Counted from the stretch's first letter, positions 40,642-49,673 are shown. The stretch is 64,000 bases of DNA from Holophagaceae bacterium (GCA_016722505.1 JADKJH010000002.1:512001-576000), one strand, 5' to 3'. The notes: a model not told the origin generated them from the sequence alone. Made by a program: numbers and translations.

Positions 40642-41334
40642 ATGACTCACGTTCTTGTGGTAGAAGACGAGCCTAGCCTCCGCCAGCTACTTACCAACAA
40701 TCTGACGTTTGAGGGCTACCTGGTAACCGCCGTAGATGACGGTGGCCCAGCCCTTGCCGCGCATAGCGCCAATCGCGCGGATCTCATCGTGCTCGACCTG
40801 ATGCTGCCCACGATGGATGGGTACCAAGTTTTGAAGCAACTTCGGGAGCATCAGGACCCTGTGCCGATCCTCATGCTCACTGCGCGGGGCGCAGAAGCTG
40901 ATCGGATCCAGGGCTTGTCATTGGGAGCGGATGACTACCTGGTGAAGCCCTTTTCGGTGCTTGAATTGCTGGCGCGCATCAAGGCCATCCTGCGCCGCAC
41001 TCGACCTCTGGACCGTCCAAATGTCTTAAAAAGCGGGCCCTTCCGTTTTGATCTGCCGGCCCTTGAAGTCATCAGGGAAGGAAAAACCCTGGATCTCACG
41101 CCTCGTGAATTCCGTCTTGTGGAAATTCTCATCACCCATCCCGGACGCACCCACAGCCGCCTGGAGCTGCTGAACCTGGCCTGGGACCCAGATGCAAGGC
41201 CCACCCCCCGCACCGTGGATGTCCACATAGCCAACCTTCGAAAAAAGCTTGGCGAAGAGGAGGGCCGGCCCTGGATCGCGACGGTGGGTGGCGAAGGCTA
41301 CCGGTGGATCGCACCGGTGGAGCCAGACACCTAA
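40642..41334 (+). CDS. OmpR-family response regulator
   Basis: A 230-residue two-domain regulator. The receiver begins HVLVVEDEPSLRQLL, has the phosphoacceptor Asp in DLIVLDLMLPTMDGY and the Lys in DDYLVKPFSVLELLARI. The C-terminal winged helix contains LDLTPREFRLVEILITHPGR and RTVDVHIANLRKKLGEEEGR. Target genes are unknown. It follows the histidine kinase and precedes DAHP synthase. A 122-bp gap to the kinase suggests its own promoter. Confidence 0.92.
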   Translation: MTHVLVVEDEPSLRQLLTNNLTFEGYLVTAVDDGGPALAAHSANRADLIVLDLMLPTMDGYQVLKQLREHQDPVPILMLTARGAEADRIQGLSLGADDYLVKPFSVLELLARIKAILRRTRPLDRPNVLKSGPFRFDLPALEVIREGKTLDLTPREFRLVEILITHPGRTHSRLELLNLAWDPDARPTPRTVDVHIANLRKKLGEEEGRPWIATVGGEGYRWIAPVEPDT

Positions 41335-41424
41335 GGCTCTGGCAGGCCGTGTCCGTAGGGTAACTTCTTCAACACGAAGGATGGGTCGGCATAAGGACCC
41401 GTAACGGACTAACATGGAAAGCAC

Positions 41425-42855
41425 ATGTCAGTCCGCAACGGATCCTCATCTAATCACTCTATGGCAATCTGGAACCCCCACTCCTGGCAAGCCCGGCCCG
41501 CCGCGCAACAGCCCGAATATCCCAACCCCTCCGAACTGGAGCGGTGCTTGGGACAATTGCGCCGCCTCCCTCCGCTGGTAGTGCCGGAAGAAGTCAATCG
41601 CCTTCGCAACTTATTGGCCGAGGCGGCTGTGGGCAAACGCTTCCTGCTGCAAGGCGGGGACTGCGCGGAACAATTCAAGGACTGCAATGCGGAGTCCATC
41701 GCCGACAAACTGCGCGTTCTGCTTCAGATGTCCGTCGTGCTGACCCATAGCGGGAGGCGTCCCGTAGTGCGGGTGGGCCGCATTGCCGGCCAGTATGCGA
41801 AACCCCGCAGCGGCACCACCGAACGTGTGCGGGCAGGTGGCCGGGAGCTTGATTTGCCGGTCTATCGCGGTGACCTGGTGAATTCATTGGAAGCCAGCCA
41901 GAAAGGCCGCAAGGCTGATCCGGAGCGCATGGTCCAGGCTTATTTTCATGCAGGCGCCACGCTGAATCACATCCGGGCCTTGATCGAGGGGGGCTTTGCA
42001 GATCTTCATCACCCCGAGCGGTGGGAGCTGCACCAGGCAAGCACTGCGTCATATCAGGCGGTCCTTGAGGAAGTTCGCGAATCGCTGGAATTCCTGGAAG
42101 CCCTTGGTGGCGTGGAACGGGGCACGCTGGAGCGGATTGATTTTTTCACCAGCCATGAGGCCCTGCTGCTGCCTTTTGAAGAAGCCCTCACCCGCTGGAT
42201 ACCCAACGACGAGGATGATGGGCACAACGTCGGCAGCCTGCGCCAGAGCCTTTCCTCGCTCGCCCGGGGTGGCGGCTATTACAACCTTGGCGCCCACATG
42301 CTCTGGGTGGGAGAGCGCACCCGTGATCTTGACGGCGCCCACCTGGAGTATCTGCGCGGCATCAAGAATCCCATCGGTGTAAAACTCGGCCCGACGGCCA
42401 CTCCTTCCACCTTGAACGAGCTACTGCAGCTCCTGGATCCTACCCACGTCCCAGGGCGCATCACGCTCATCACACGCTTCGGAGCCGGCTTGATTCGTGA
42501 GCACATGCCTGCGCTCATCCATGCCGTAAAACGAGCGGGGCACACCGTGCTTTGGAGTTGCGACCCGATGCACGGTAACACGGTGAAAACCAGCGGAGGC
42601 CTTAAGACACGGCATTTTGAAGCCGTATTGTCCGAGCTGCGCCAAGCCTTCGAGATCCATACCGCCGAGGGCAGCCAACTCGGAGGCGTCCACTTCGAAT
42701 TGACCGGCGAAGCCGTCACCGAATGCATGGGCGGCAATGTAGGCGTCTCCGAATCCGATCTGCCACGGGCCTACGAAACAGGCTGCGACCCAAGGCTCAA
42801 CGGCGCGCAGAGCCTGGAAATGGCCTTCCTCATCGCAGGAATGCTGAGGCAATAA
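41425..42855 (+). CDS. Class II 3-deoxy-7-phosphoheptulonate synthase (DAHP synthase)
   Basis: A 476-residue class II (plant/actinobacterial type) DAHP synthase, the first step of the shikimate pathway, condensing PEP with erythrose 4-phosphate. Signatures LLQGGDCAEQFKDCNAESI, VVRVGRIAGQYAKPRSGTTE and HTVLWSCDPMHGNTVKTSGG are present. Start could be 41425 or the Met at 41461 (MAIWNPHSWQARP), which is the commoner N-terminus but lacks a clear ribosome-binding site; 41425 has a weak GGAAAG. Convergent with the regulator that follows. Confidence 0.93.
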   Translation: MSVRNGSSSNHSMAIWNPHSWQARPAAQQPEYPNPSELERCLGQLRRLPPLVVPEEVNRLRNLLAEAAVGKRFLLQGGDCAEQFKDCNAESIADKLRVLLQMSVVLTHSGRRPVVRVGRIAGQYAKPRSGTTERVRAGGRELDLPVYRGDLVNSLEASQKGRKADPERMVQAYFHAGATLNHIRALIEGGFADLHHPERWELHQASTASYQAVLEEVRESLEFLEALGGVERGTLERIDFFTSHEALLLPFEEALTRWIPNDEDDGHNVGSLRQSLSSLARGGGYYNLGAHMLWVGERTRDLDGAHLEYLRGIKNPIGVKLGPTATPSTLNELLQLLDPTHVPGRITLITRFGAGLIREHMPALIHAVKRAGHTVLWSCDPMHGNTVKTSGGLKTRHFEAVLSELRQAFEIHTAEGSQLGGVHFELTGEAVTECMGGNVGVSESDLPRAYETGCDPRLNGAQSLEMAFLIAGMLRQ

Positions 42856-42870
42856 ATCATTGCGACAATG

Positions 42871-43992
42871 TCAAGCCTTGGCAGCGGGTTCCAAAAACTG
42901 CTGCTCGAAGGTGGCCATGTCGAGATGGCCCTGGTCCGGAACAAGAGGTGCCTGCGTTTCACGCAGCCGCTTGATTTCAGCTTGGTACCATTCCACGACA
43001 GGCTTGCCAATGCGAAGGCTGGGCAATTCCCGGGTGAGGTCGCTTGGCTGGATCATGCAGATCCAACCCCGGTCGTAGGGGCTAGCGCTCACCGGCGCCG
43101 CGTCAGACTGCAGGCTGTTGTTCTCCACCGTCACGCGGCCGCTGAGAGGCGCACCGAAGTGCACCGACTCAGAGCCATGCTTCAGGGTGAAGAGCGTCTC
43201 GCCCTGCTGGACCGTCAAGCCATGGCTGGGAACCACCACTTCGTTGATGATGCCCATGGCCTTGCGGGCGAAGTCGTCAATGCCGACGCGGACCTGGCCG
43301 CTGGGCTCGATGCGCGCCCAGGTGTGGCCCGGCGCCACAAAAGCCCCCCCTGGCACACAGAACTCGTTGGAAGGGATGGATTCAGCCATAGCAGGGCTGA
43401 CGATCCGTACCGTGGGCTGGCGCTGGGCTTCGAGCCGGGCTTCGCGCTTCAGCAGCAGCTTACGCGCGAACTCAGCCAGTTCATCGGCAGTGAAGGGTTT
43501 CTGCACGTATTCCGAAGCCCCGAATTGCAGCGTCTCCACAGCAGTCTCGATGGTTCCGTATCCGGTGATGACCACCACGTCCACATCGGGGCGCAGGTGT
43601 TTCACAGCCTTCACCACCTCGACGCCGCTCATCTCCGGCATCTTCATATCGGTGAAGACAAAATCGTAATTATTGCGCTGCACCAGCCCCAAGGCTTCCG
43701 GTCCGGTTTCCACCGTATCAACGTTGTATCCCTCCAGCACCAGGATGCGCCGGAAAGAATCCAGGACCACCGACTCATCGTCCACAGCAAGGATGCGTGC
43801 CTTGGGGTGGGCCACTTCCACGCGTTTAAGGGACTTGGCCTCGTCGGTGAAGTCCAGGCGCAGCGACAGGTTCAACACCGCCTCCCGGGCCTGCCGCTCC
43901 CGCTTCTCGCGGTGGCGGCGCGCGCTTTCGCGCACCAGGAAATCGATGCCTGCGAAGGCTACGAACATCAGAAGGATGAGAAGGGCGGTCAT
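42871..43992 (-). CDS. Membrane-anchored receiver fused to a GcvH-like domain
   Basis: A 373-residue protein: an N-terminal membrane helix (ALLILLMFVAFAGIDFLV, residues 3-20), a basic linker, a receiver domain at about 65-185 (RILAVDDESVVLDSFRRIL, acceptor Asp in FVFTDMKMPEMSG, Thr in ITGYG, Lys in YVQKPF) and a C-terminal domain resembling glycine-cleavage H protein (FVAPGHTWARIEPSGQVRVG, GETLFTLKHGSESVHFGAPL, SPYDRGWICMIQPSDL). Aligning on the APLSG block, the lipoyl-lysine position is Ser, so lipoylation seems excluded. There is no DNA-binding domain. It ends the operon ferredoxin-NrfD-heme kinase, and probably receives phosphate from the kinase immediately upstream. Confidence 0.88.
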   Translation of the reverse strand: MTALLILLMFVAFAGIDFLVRESARRHREKRERQAREAVLNLSLRLDFTDEAKSLKRVEVAHPKARILAVDDESVVLDSFRRILVLEGYNVDTVETGPEALGLVQRNNYDFVFTDMKMPEMSGVEVVKAVKHLRPDVDVVVITGYGTIETAVETLQFGASEYVQKPFTADELAEFARKLLLKREARLEAQRQPTVRIVSPAMAESIPSNEFCVPGGAFVAPGHTWARIEPSGQVRVGIDDFARKAMGIINEVVVPSHGLTVQQGETLFTLKHGSESVHFGAPLSGRVTVENNSLQSDAAPVSASPYDRGWICMIQPSDLTRELPSLRIGKPVVEWYQAEIKRLRETQAPLVPDQGHLDMATFEQQFLEPAAKA

Positions 43993-44002
43993 GGGGGCCT
44001 CC

Positions 44003-45529
44003 TTAGGTGGAGTGGGTTTCGGGTGGGGGTTTCACTGGCGCGGGCGGAGGCACTTCTGGAAGGCTGACAGTGAATCGCGCCCCATGTCCTGGCTCGCTTT
44101 GAACATCAATATTTCCGCCGTGGCTTTCGATGATTCCCCAGGTCACAGCAAGGCCCAACCCGGTGCCCCGGGTGCCTTTGGTTGAGAAGAATGGTTCGAA
44201 AAGGTGCGGCAGGTTCTCCGCAGGGATCCCCTGGCCGTTGTCCTCGATGATCAGATCGACGGATCCCCCATGGGCGCGGGAGGATAGCCGGATTTCTCCG
44301 CCCTCGGATCCGAGGGCGTCCGCGGCGTTGAGCAAAAGATTCACCATCACCTGCTGGATCTGGTTCGCATCGGCAAAGGCGGTGGGCAGATCGTCCGCCA
44401 AGTCCAGAGCGAGGCTCACGTGGCTCATTTGGAGCTGCTTCATCACCACGGCAACAGCATGGCGCACCACCTCGTTCAAATCCGTGGGCTTCCGCGAGGG
44501 TGGCGTGGGTCGCGCAAAGTCCAGCAATCCGCGGATGATGCCCCGGCATCGGATGGTTTCACGGATGATCACGTCCAGGTCCTCAGATGCCGGGACGTCG
44601 GACTCGAAACGCTTCTTCAGCAGCGACGCGTAACTGAGGACCCCCGTAAGCGGGTTGTTGATCTCATGGGCTATGCCCGCGGCCAGGCGGCCGACGGATG
44701 CCAGCTTGTCCGCCTGGGCGAGCTGGAGCTGCGTATCAGCCAACCGATGGGTCATCTGGTTGAATGCCGTCGCCAGATCGCCGAGTTCGTCTTGCGCCAT
44801 GACAGGGATCGTAGTGGCCAAGTCTCCATCCGCCACGCGCCGAGTGCCTTCCAGAAGCGCGGTGACGGGTTTCAGCACCAGCTGGCGGTTGAGCCACCAG
44901 AGGATCAGGCTGCTGGCGAGGAAGGCCAACATTGCAAGGGCCATCATCATCGCGCGGCTGCGGGCGATTTCCGCATCGGCCTCCGCCATGGAGACATTCA
45001 CATCCAGGACGCCAAGGATCCGTTGTGTCGGACTGTGGGCATGGCAGGAGGCGGTGTAGCAGGACGCTTCATTGGGAATGGGATTGATAATGCCCAGCAC
45101 CCGTGTGCCGTCCCCCGCGGGGAAGATGCGGGCCCGCGCCTGGATGCCCAGCTTCTCCAGCGGACGGCCTTCAGCATGGCAGGCGTAGCAAGCCTCTCCA
45201 CGGATATCCAAGACGGTTCCGATTTCCCCTTTGTCCGAGGAAAACATGATCTGCCCCTCTTTATTGAAGAGGCGGACCTTACGGATGCCTTCGCTCTGCA
45301 GCTCACCGATGGCGCGGATCTGCCGATGGAGATTCTCCCGGCGGTTCTCGAGCATATCGAAGTGGGTACTGCTCTTGATCGTCTCGCTGAGCTGGTCGGC
45401 ACTGCGGGTGCGTTCCGAGACTAGCTGGGCCGTATGGGTGCGCACGATGGACACGGTCATCAATCCTATGACCGCCGCCGTCACCAGCCCGGCGCCAAGG
45501 ATCAGTCGCGTGCCGATACGCGTGCGCAT
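44003..45529 (-). CDS. c-type-heme sensor histidine kinase
   Basis: A 508-residue kinase. Membrane helices at about residues 8-27 and 195-214 flank an extracytoplasmic sensor with two candidate heme c sites: C114-YA-CH118 and an expanded C157-YTAS-CH163. Then come a HAMP domain, the H-box LAAGIAHEINNPL (His288) and an HATPase with VMVNLLLNAADAL, IEDNGQGI and GTGLGLAV. The sensor probably reads redox state or small ligands in the periplasm. It is 10 bp upstream of the receiver-GcvH gene and 4 bp after NrfD, so the four genes form one operon. Confidence 0.9.
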   Translation of the reverse strand: MRTRIGTRLILGAGLVTAAVIGLMTVSIVRTHTAQLVSERTRSADQLSETIKSSTHFDMLENRRENLHRQIRAIGELQSEGIRKVRLFNKEGQIMFSSDKGEIGTVLDIRGEACYACHAEGRPLEKLGIQARARIFPAGDGTRVLGIINPIPNEASCYTASCHAHSPTQRILGVLDVNVSMAEADAEIARSRAMMMALAMLAFLASSLILWWLNRQLVLKPVTALLEGTRRVADGDLATTIPVMAQDELGDLATAFNQMTHRLADTQLQLAQADKLASVGRLAAGIAHEINNPLTGVLSYASLLKKRFESDVPASEDLDVIIRETIRCRGIIRGLLDFARPTPPSRKPTDLNEVVRHAVAVVMKQLQMSHVSLALDLADDLPTAFADANQIQQVMVNLLLNAADALGSEGGEIRLSSRAHGGSVDLIIEDNGQGIPAENLPHLFEPFFSTKGTRGTGLGLAVTWGIIESHGGNIDVQSEPGHGARFTVSLPEVPPPAPVKPPPETHST

Positions 45530-45533
45530 CTAT

Positions 45534-46703
45534 TCAACTCCCTCCTAACCCGCCTTCAGTGGAAACCGTTTGCTCCGGGAAGATCTTCAGGTACCTCACC
45601 GCGAGCGCAAATGCCGCCATGCCGATGCCCACGAGGCCAACGGAAATGATGATCTCCGGGAGGGAGGGCACGTAACGCACCCCCGCGGCCCCTTCCATGC
45701 CAGTGATGCTCACGTTCAGGCGATTGACGACGAAGCCCAGCACCGCGAGGAATGATCCGGTCACCAGCCATCTGGGATTGGTGCGCAGACGGCGGAAGGA
45801 AAGCATGGCCACGGGCAGCAGCACTCCTAGCACGAATTCCACCAGGAACATGCGGCCTTCGTATGTGAAGTCCGTGATCGCGCCAAAGGCGCCGTTCCGG
45901 CTGATGGCCTGCAGCCGCATCAGGCCGTAGAGGCCCAAAGCCACGACCATGGCGCGCGCAAGGGGTTCCAGAAGATCCATCTCCAGGTGGCGGCCAAAAG
46001 CCCGCTGGCTCATGTAGGATTCCAGAATCACCATGCCGATGCCTGCCCCGATAGCCGAAATGTAGAAGAAGAGCGGCAGTAGCTGCGAGTACCAAAGCGG
46101 GTGCAGTTTCGAGGGCACGATCAGGTAAAGAGACCCCAATGAAGACTGGTGCAGCGTCGAAAGCAGCACGCCCGCGATCACCAGCGGGGTGATGATGCCG
46201 TGGATGATGCGCACCGGCGTGTGGAAACCGAACCGTTCAAGCACCACCGGCGCGAATTCGACGGCGAGGATGGTGGTGTAGAGCATCACGCACCAAGCGA
46301 CCTCGAACATGACCGAGTGGGGGTTCCAATACACAATGGCATGCCAGATGCGCCAGGGCTGGCCCAGATCGAACATGAGGGCCATGATCACGAAGATGTA
46401 GCCTAGAAATCCCGTCAGGATCGTGGGCCGCACGATGGGTTCGAATTTTTTTAGATTGAAGAGATGGACGACCGCCGTAAGCGTGAAGGCGCCAGCCGCT
46501 AGCCCCACGCCGCAAAGCAAGTCGAACCCGATCCAAAGGCCCCACGGGAATTTATCGCTCAGGTGCGTGACCGCGCCAAGCCCCTTGGAAAAGCGCATCA
46601 CCGTGACGATGCAGAAAGGGATGAAAAGCAATCCGAAAAAGATGGTCCAGAATCCAGGACGGAACCGTTTCGTGGGCAGCGCGGCAGAAGTAGAAGCGCT
46701 CAT
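45534..46703 (-). CDS. nrfD: NrfD/PsrC-family integral membrane quinone oxidoreductase subunit
   Basis: A 389-residue, highly hydrophobic protein with about nine to ten membrane helices, beginning after a short leader with RPGFWTIFFGLLFIPFCIVT. Motifs such as PWGLWIGFDLLCGVGLAAGA and WRIWHAIVYWNPHSVMFEVA match NrfD/HybB-like quinone-interacting subunits. The reading frame overlaps the upstream ferredoxin stop by 4 bp. The symbol is by family only; nitrite reduction is not implied. No catalytic partner is encoded adjacent. Confidence 0.9.
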   Translation of the reverse strand: MSASTSAALPTKRFRPGFWTIFFGLLFIPFCIVTVMRFSKGLGAVTHLSDKFPWGLWIGFDLLCGVGLAAGAFTLTAVVHLFNLKKFEPIVRPTILTGFLGYIFVIMALMFDLGQPWRIWHAIVYWNPHSVMFEVAWCVMLYTTILAVEFAPVVLERFGFHTPVRIIHGIITPLVIAGVLLSTLHQSSLGSLYLIVPSKLHPLWYSQLLPLFFYISAIGAGIGMVILESYMSQRAFGRHLEMDLLEPLARAMVVALGLYGLMRLQAISRNGAFGAITDFTYEGRMFLVEFVLGVLLPVAMLSFRRLRTNPRWLVTGSFLAVLGFVVNRLNVSITGMEGAAGVRYVPSLPEIIISVGLVGIGMAAFALAVRYLKIFPEQTVSTEGGLGGS

Positions 46704-47476
46704 GACGGCCTCCCCGTGTGCGAATCATCCGTGATGCCCGGCGTTTTTTGCGTCGGATGATGGGCAGAGACCACTTCCCTGCGCGCGGTGATCCAGTGCA
46801 CGCCGTAGAGGAACACACCCCACACGGCAACGAAATCTGGAATGTTCGAGAGCACCTGCCAAGTCCGCATGGCTGGCGGCTCGCTGGGGAGCCCCGTCTT
46901 GAGGCCCAGCTTTTCGAAAGGTTGATTCGAAAGCATCATCACCGAGGTGCCGCCGGCCTCTGTCAATCCGTAGATGTGGTCCAAGTAGCCCGATGGATTT
47001 TGGCGGATGCGGTCCTTGGCTTCCCGGATGAGATCGGCCCGGCTGCCGAAAATCGTCGCACTGGCAGGGCAGGCCTCAGCGCAAGCAGTGGGTTCGCCCT
47101 TCTTCACCCGGCTGGTGCACATGATGCACTTGCCGATGATGGGCACCGCGCGGTCCCACTGGTACTTCGGAACATCAAAGGGGCAGGCCATCATGCAGTA
47201 GCGGCAGCCCATGCATTTTTCCGCGTCGTAGACCACGGGGCCTTCCGGCGTCTTGTGCAGCGCGCCCACGGGGCAGACCGAGGCGCAGGTGGGCACGAGG
47301 CAATGCATGCACAAGCGCCGCATGTAACTGTCCCCTTTGGGCTGGACAGTGGTCCAGGTGTAGGCGCTGGTCTCATCCTCGACGGGGCCAGGGAGCTTGT
47401 TCTGCTCCTTGCACGCCGAGGCGCAGGCGCCACATCCGATGCAGCGGGTCGCGTCAAAAAGGAGTCCTACGGTCAC
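46700..47476 (-). CDS. HybA/NrfC-type four-cluster ferredoxin subunit
   Basis: A 258-residue protein with four [4Fe-4S] cluster motifs: CIGCGACASACKEQN, CMHCLVPTCASVCP, CMGCRYCMMACPF and CIMCTSRVKKGEPTACAEAC. A C-terminal membrane helix (PDFVAVWGVFLYGVHWI) anchors it beside NrfD. No Tat signal is visible, so its orientation is unclear. The start is GTG at 47476 (TVGLLFDATRCIGCG) with TAGGAG five bases upstream; the open frame extends ten codons further without a better site. Confidence 0.9.
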   Translation of the reverse strand: MTVGLLFDATRCIGCGACASACKEQNKLPGPVEDETSAYTWTTVQPKGDSYMRRLCMHCLVPTCASVCPVGALHKTPEGPVVYDAEKCMGCRYCMMACPFDVPKYQWDRAVPIIGKCIMCTSRVKKGEPTACAEACPASATIFGSRADLIREAKDRIRQNPSGYLDHIYGLTEAGGTSVMMLSNQPFEKLGLKTGLPSEPPAMRTWQVLSNIPDFVAVWGVFLYGVHWITARREVVSAHHPTQKTPGITDDSHTGRPS

Positions 47477-47919
47477 GGACGCTCCTACATGAAAACATCC
47501 GATCACTCATCGGGATGTTTTAAGGAAAGCTCTACCCACACTCCATCGGAGTCAATCGAATTGGATCGTCGGAGTCCGAAAGTGTGAGCTTTGTCACTAC
47601 CTCGCAGATTTCCAATCACCAATCAATGGAACCCATCTCAAAGGGGCCGTAAAAAAAATCCACCCCGCGCGACCGGTCGTCCGACTTGTGATCTTCGTCG
47701 CTGGATCAGTTCGAAAGACAGCGCCATGATGCTGGCGTCCCTCTGCCCGGATTTTGCAATTCGGATCGGGGCGAGGTGATGTTTTCCAGCACAGATGAAC
47801 CGGGTATCTTGGCTCCCTGGCGCCTGCATTGGTTTCTGATTTCTGTTTTCTCTTTCGGATATTTCCCAACCCCGGTCCCCGGATTCCCCAGAGACCTTTC
47901 TCATCATCCAGGAGGCGCC
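47477..47919. promoter_or_regulatory. 443-bp divergent region ferredoxin operon / small cytochrome
   Basis: Promoters for the minus-strand ferredoxin-NrfD-kinase-receiver operon and the plus-strand cytochrome gene must lie here. An inverted repeat at 47526-47592 (AAAGCTC...GAGCTTT with ACACT...AGTGT inside) stands out 50 bp upstream of the ferredoxin start. An open frame from 47776 continues in phase into the cytochrome gene but has no better start than 47920. No confident promoter boxes. Confidence 0.45.
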
Positions 47920-48174
47920 ATGCGTCGTTCCACCACCCTTCTGCTGGTAGCTGCAGCATTCATTTGCGCCCTGCCGGCCTCCGCCAAAATGCCCTGGGTC
48001 AAGGAAGCCCAGAAGCTCGGATTCAATAATGTCCAGAACTGCAAGTCCTGCCACGCAGGCGAGAAGAACGATGCCAAGAACCTGACCCCGATGGGCAAGT
48101 TCCTGATGGATCAAAAGGCCAAGAACAAGGCCGACAAAGTCGACCTGAACTGGCTCAAGGACTTCAAAAAATAG
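47920..48174 (+). CDS. Small periplasmic monoheme c-type cytochrome
   Basis: An 84-residue protein with a signal peptide (MRRSTTLLLVAAAFICALPA, cleavage after ASA) and one heme motif, CKSCH, in the mature part, followed by a Lys-rich region (FLMDQKAKNKADKV). It has AGGAGG six bases before the ATG at 47920. It is probably a soluble periplasmic electron carrier for the neighbouring quinone-linked complexes. A perfect terminator follows. Confidence 0.88.
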   Translation: MRRSTTLLLVAAAFICALPASAKMPWVKEAQKLGFNNVQNCKSCHAGEKNDAKNLTPMGKFLMDQKAKNKADKVDLNWLKDFKK

Positions 48175-48199
48175 TTTCAGCGATAGGGCTCATGGACAA

Positions 48200-48233
48200 A
48201 GCGGCGCGGATGGATTCCGCGCCGCTTTTTCTT
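48200..48233 (+). terminator. Bidirectional terminator between convergent cytochrome genes
   Basis: AGCGGCGCGGA (48200-48210) pairs perfectly with TCCGCGCCGCT (48216-48226) around a 5-nt loop, followed by TTTTCTT on the plus strand. It ends the small cytochrome gene and sits just beyond the stop of the convergent NapC-like gene. Confidence 0.9.
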
Positions 48234-48254
48234 AGTGCTCAGGAAGGTCCCGGA

Positions 48255-49673
48255 TCAGGGCTGGGCCAAGTCTTTCAGAATCTTCGGATCAGCCTCATCC
48301 TGCGCCAGCAAGGAGTGGCAGAGCGCGCAGTCCTGGGAGATCTTGCGGCCATCAGCGGTCTTGTGTTCGTCGTCGTGGCAGCGGAAACAACCAGTCGCCG
48401 CCGTATGCCCAAGGAAGCTTGGATAGGCGCCCCAGGCGATCTTCATGCTGGGCCAGACATTGGAATTGTAGATGCCCTGCACGCTCGCCACCGCCGTATC
48501 GATGGCCTGAGCCTTCGCCTTTGCGACATCAGGATAAGAGGCCGAATAGAAGCCTTGGATTGTCTGCCGTATTTTCTCGGAAGCCTCCTCCCGTGTGGCA
48601 TAGGTGCCTTTAAGCGCTTTCACCGCCTCCCGGTGGATGAAAGGCAAGGTCCGATCGATCCGGCCATCCTGGATGGCGGTGTCAACCTCTCCATCAGGCA
48701 GCCGGTAAATGTGCGAAGGCCGGTTGTGGCAATCCACGCAGTCCATATTCCGCGACTCCTTGGTTGGTTTCGCGGGGGCGGTGGTGGCCTTGTAGATCCG
48801 ATGCGTGCCATCGGGCAGTGTCAAATCCACGTCGCCGATGGTTTCGCGTTTCTCGTCCGACACATAGCTCACGTGGACGCCACGATCCACATGCCAGTGG
48901 ATGCCTCGGGACGTGGAGCCCATGGTTCCGCCCACGTGTAGCAGCAGGGCCGTCTTCTTCTCGGTGTTCGATTCATCCTCATCGAACTTCGTGATGACCT
49001 TCAGGCGGTCGCCCACGAATTTTGTCGGCCAATGGCACTGTTCGCAGGTGTCGCGCGCTGGACGCAGGTTGTGGACGGGAGTCGGAATGGGCCTCTCATA
49101 GAGTTTGAACAACACCGATACGAGCTGCCAGGAACCGGAGAGTTTCGATTTGACGAACCAACTCGCCCCGGATCCGATGTGGCACTCCACGCACTTGACC
49201 CTCGAATGCGGTGAGCGCTGGTAGGTGGTGTACTCAGGCGCCATCACGCTGTGGCAGGCGGTGCCGCAGAATTTCGTGGATCCCATCACCTCAACCCCCT
49301 TGTAGGTTGCGGTAGCGACGATGACCACATTGATGACTGTGAGCGCCGCGATGATCAGCACGGTTTTGCGGACCCGGACCATATTCAGATCGATGATCGG
49401 AAAGTCCTCTGCTGGCGGTTCTTCACCAGCCTCCAGCGCGAGCCGGGCTTTGCGCCGAGCCCGCCAGAGTCCGAACGGAATCAGGAGCAGGCCCGCCACA
49501 AAGAAGGCGGGGACCACGAAGAAGGCCATGATCCCGACGTAAGGGCCGCCGCTGAAACCCACCAGATCGATGGCGAACAGGGTAAGGAAGATGATTGCGC
49601 TGATGGTGGTGACCACCACGCCCGCTAGGCTGATGGGATTCCGCGAAACCTTCGCGAACAGATTCTTCATCAT
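48255..49673 (-). CDS. NapC/NirT-family membrane multiheme cytochrome c
   Basis: A 472-residue protein with three N-terminal membrane helices (about residues 18-38, 45-70 and 104-122) and a periplasmic region with six heme sites: an expanded CGTACH (C136-C140), then CVECH, CEQCH, CVDCH, CFRCH and CALCH. NapC/NirT proteins oxidise quinol and pass electrons to periplasmic or outer-membrane acceptors. The ATG at 49673 has ACGGAG six bases upstream. It is divergent from the 11-heme gene and convergent with the small cytochrome. Confidence 0.9.
   Translation of the reverse strand: MMKNLFAKVSRNPISLAGVVVTTISAIIFLTLFAIDLVGFSGGPYVGIMAFFVVPAFFVAGLLLIPFGLWRARRKARLALEAGEEPPAEDFPIIDLNMVRVRKTVLIIAALTVINVVIVATATYKGVEVMGSTKFCGTACHSVMAPEYTTYQRSPHSRVKCVECHIGSGASWFVKSKLSGSWQLVSVLFKLYERPIPTPVHNLRPARDTCEQCHWPTKFVGDRLKVITKFDEDESNTEKKTALLLHVGGTMGSTSRGIHWHVDRGVHVSYVSDEKRETIGDVDLTLPDGTHRIYKATTAPAKPTKESRNMDCVDCHNRPSHIYRLPDGEVDTAIQDGRIDRTLPFIHREAVKALKGTYATREEASEKIRQTIQGFYSASYPDVAKAKAQAIDTAVASVQGIYNSNVWPSMKIAWGAYPSFLGHTAATGCFRCHDDEHKTADGRKISQDCALCHSLLAQDEADPKILKDLAQP

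Noticed and set aside
45534..46703. Nitrite reductase function for the NrfD gene
   Set aside because: NrfD family proteins serve many enzymes; there is no NrfA-like pentaheme nitrite reductase in the window.
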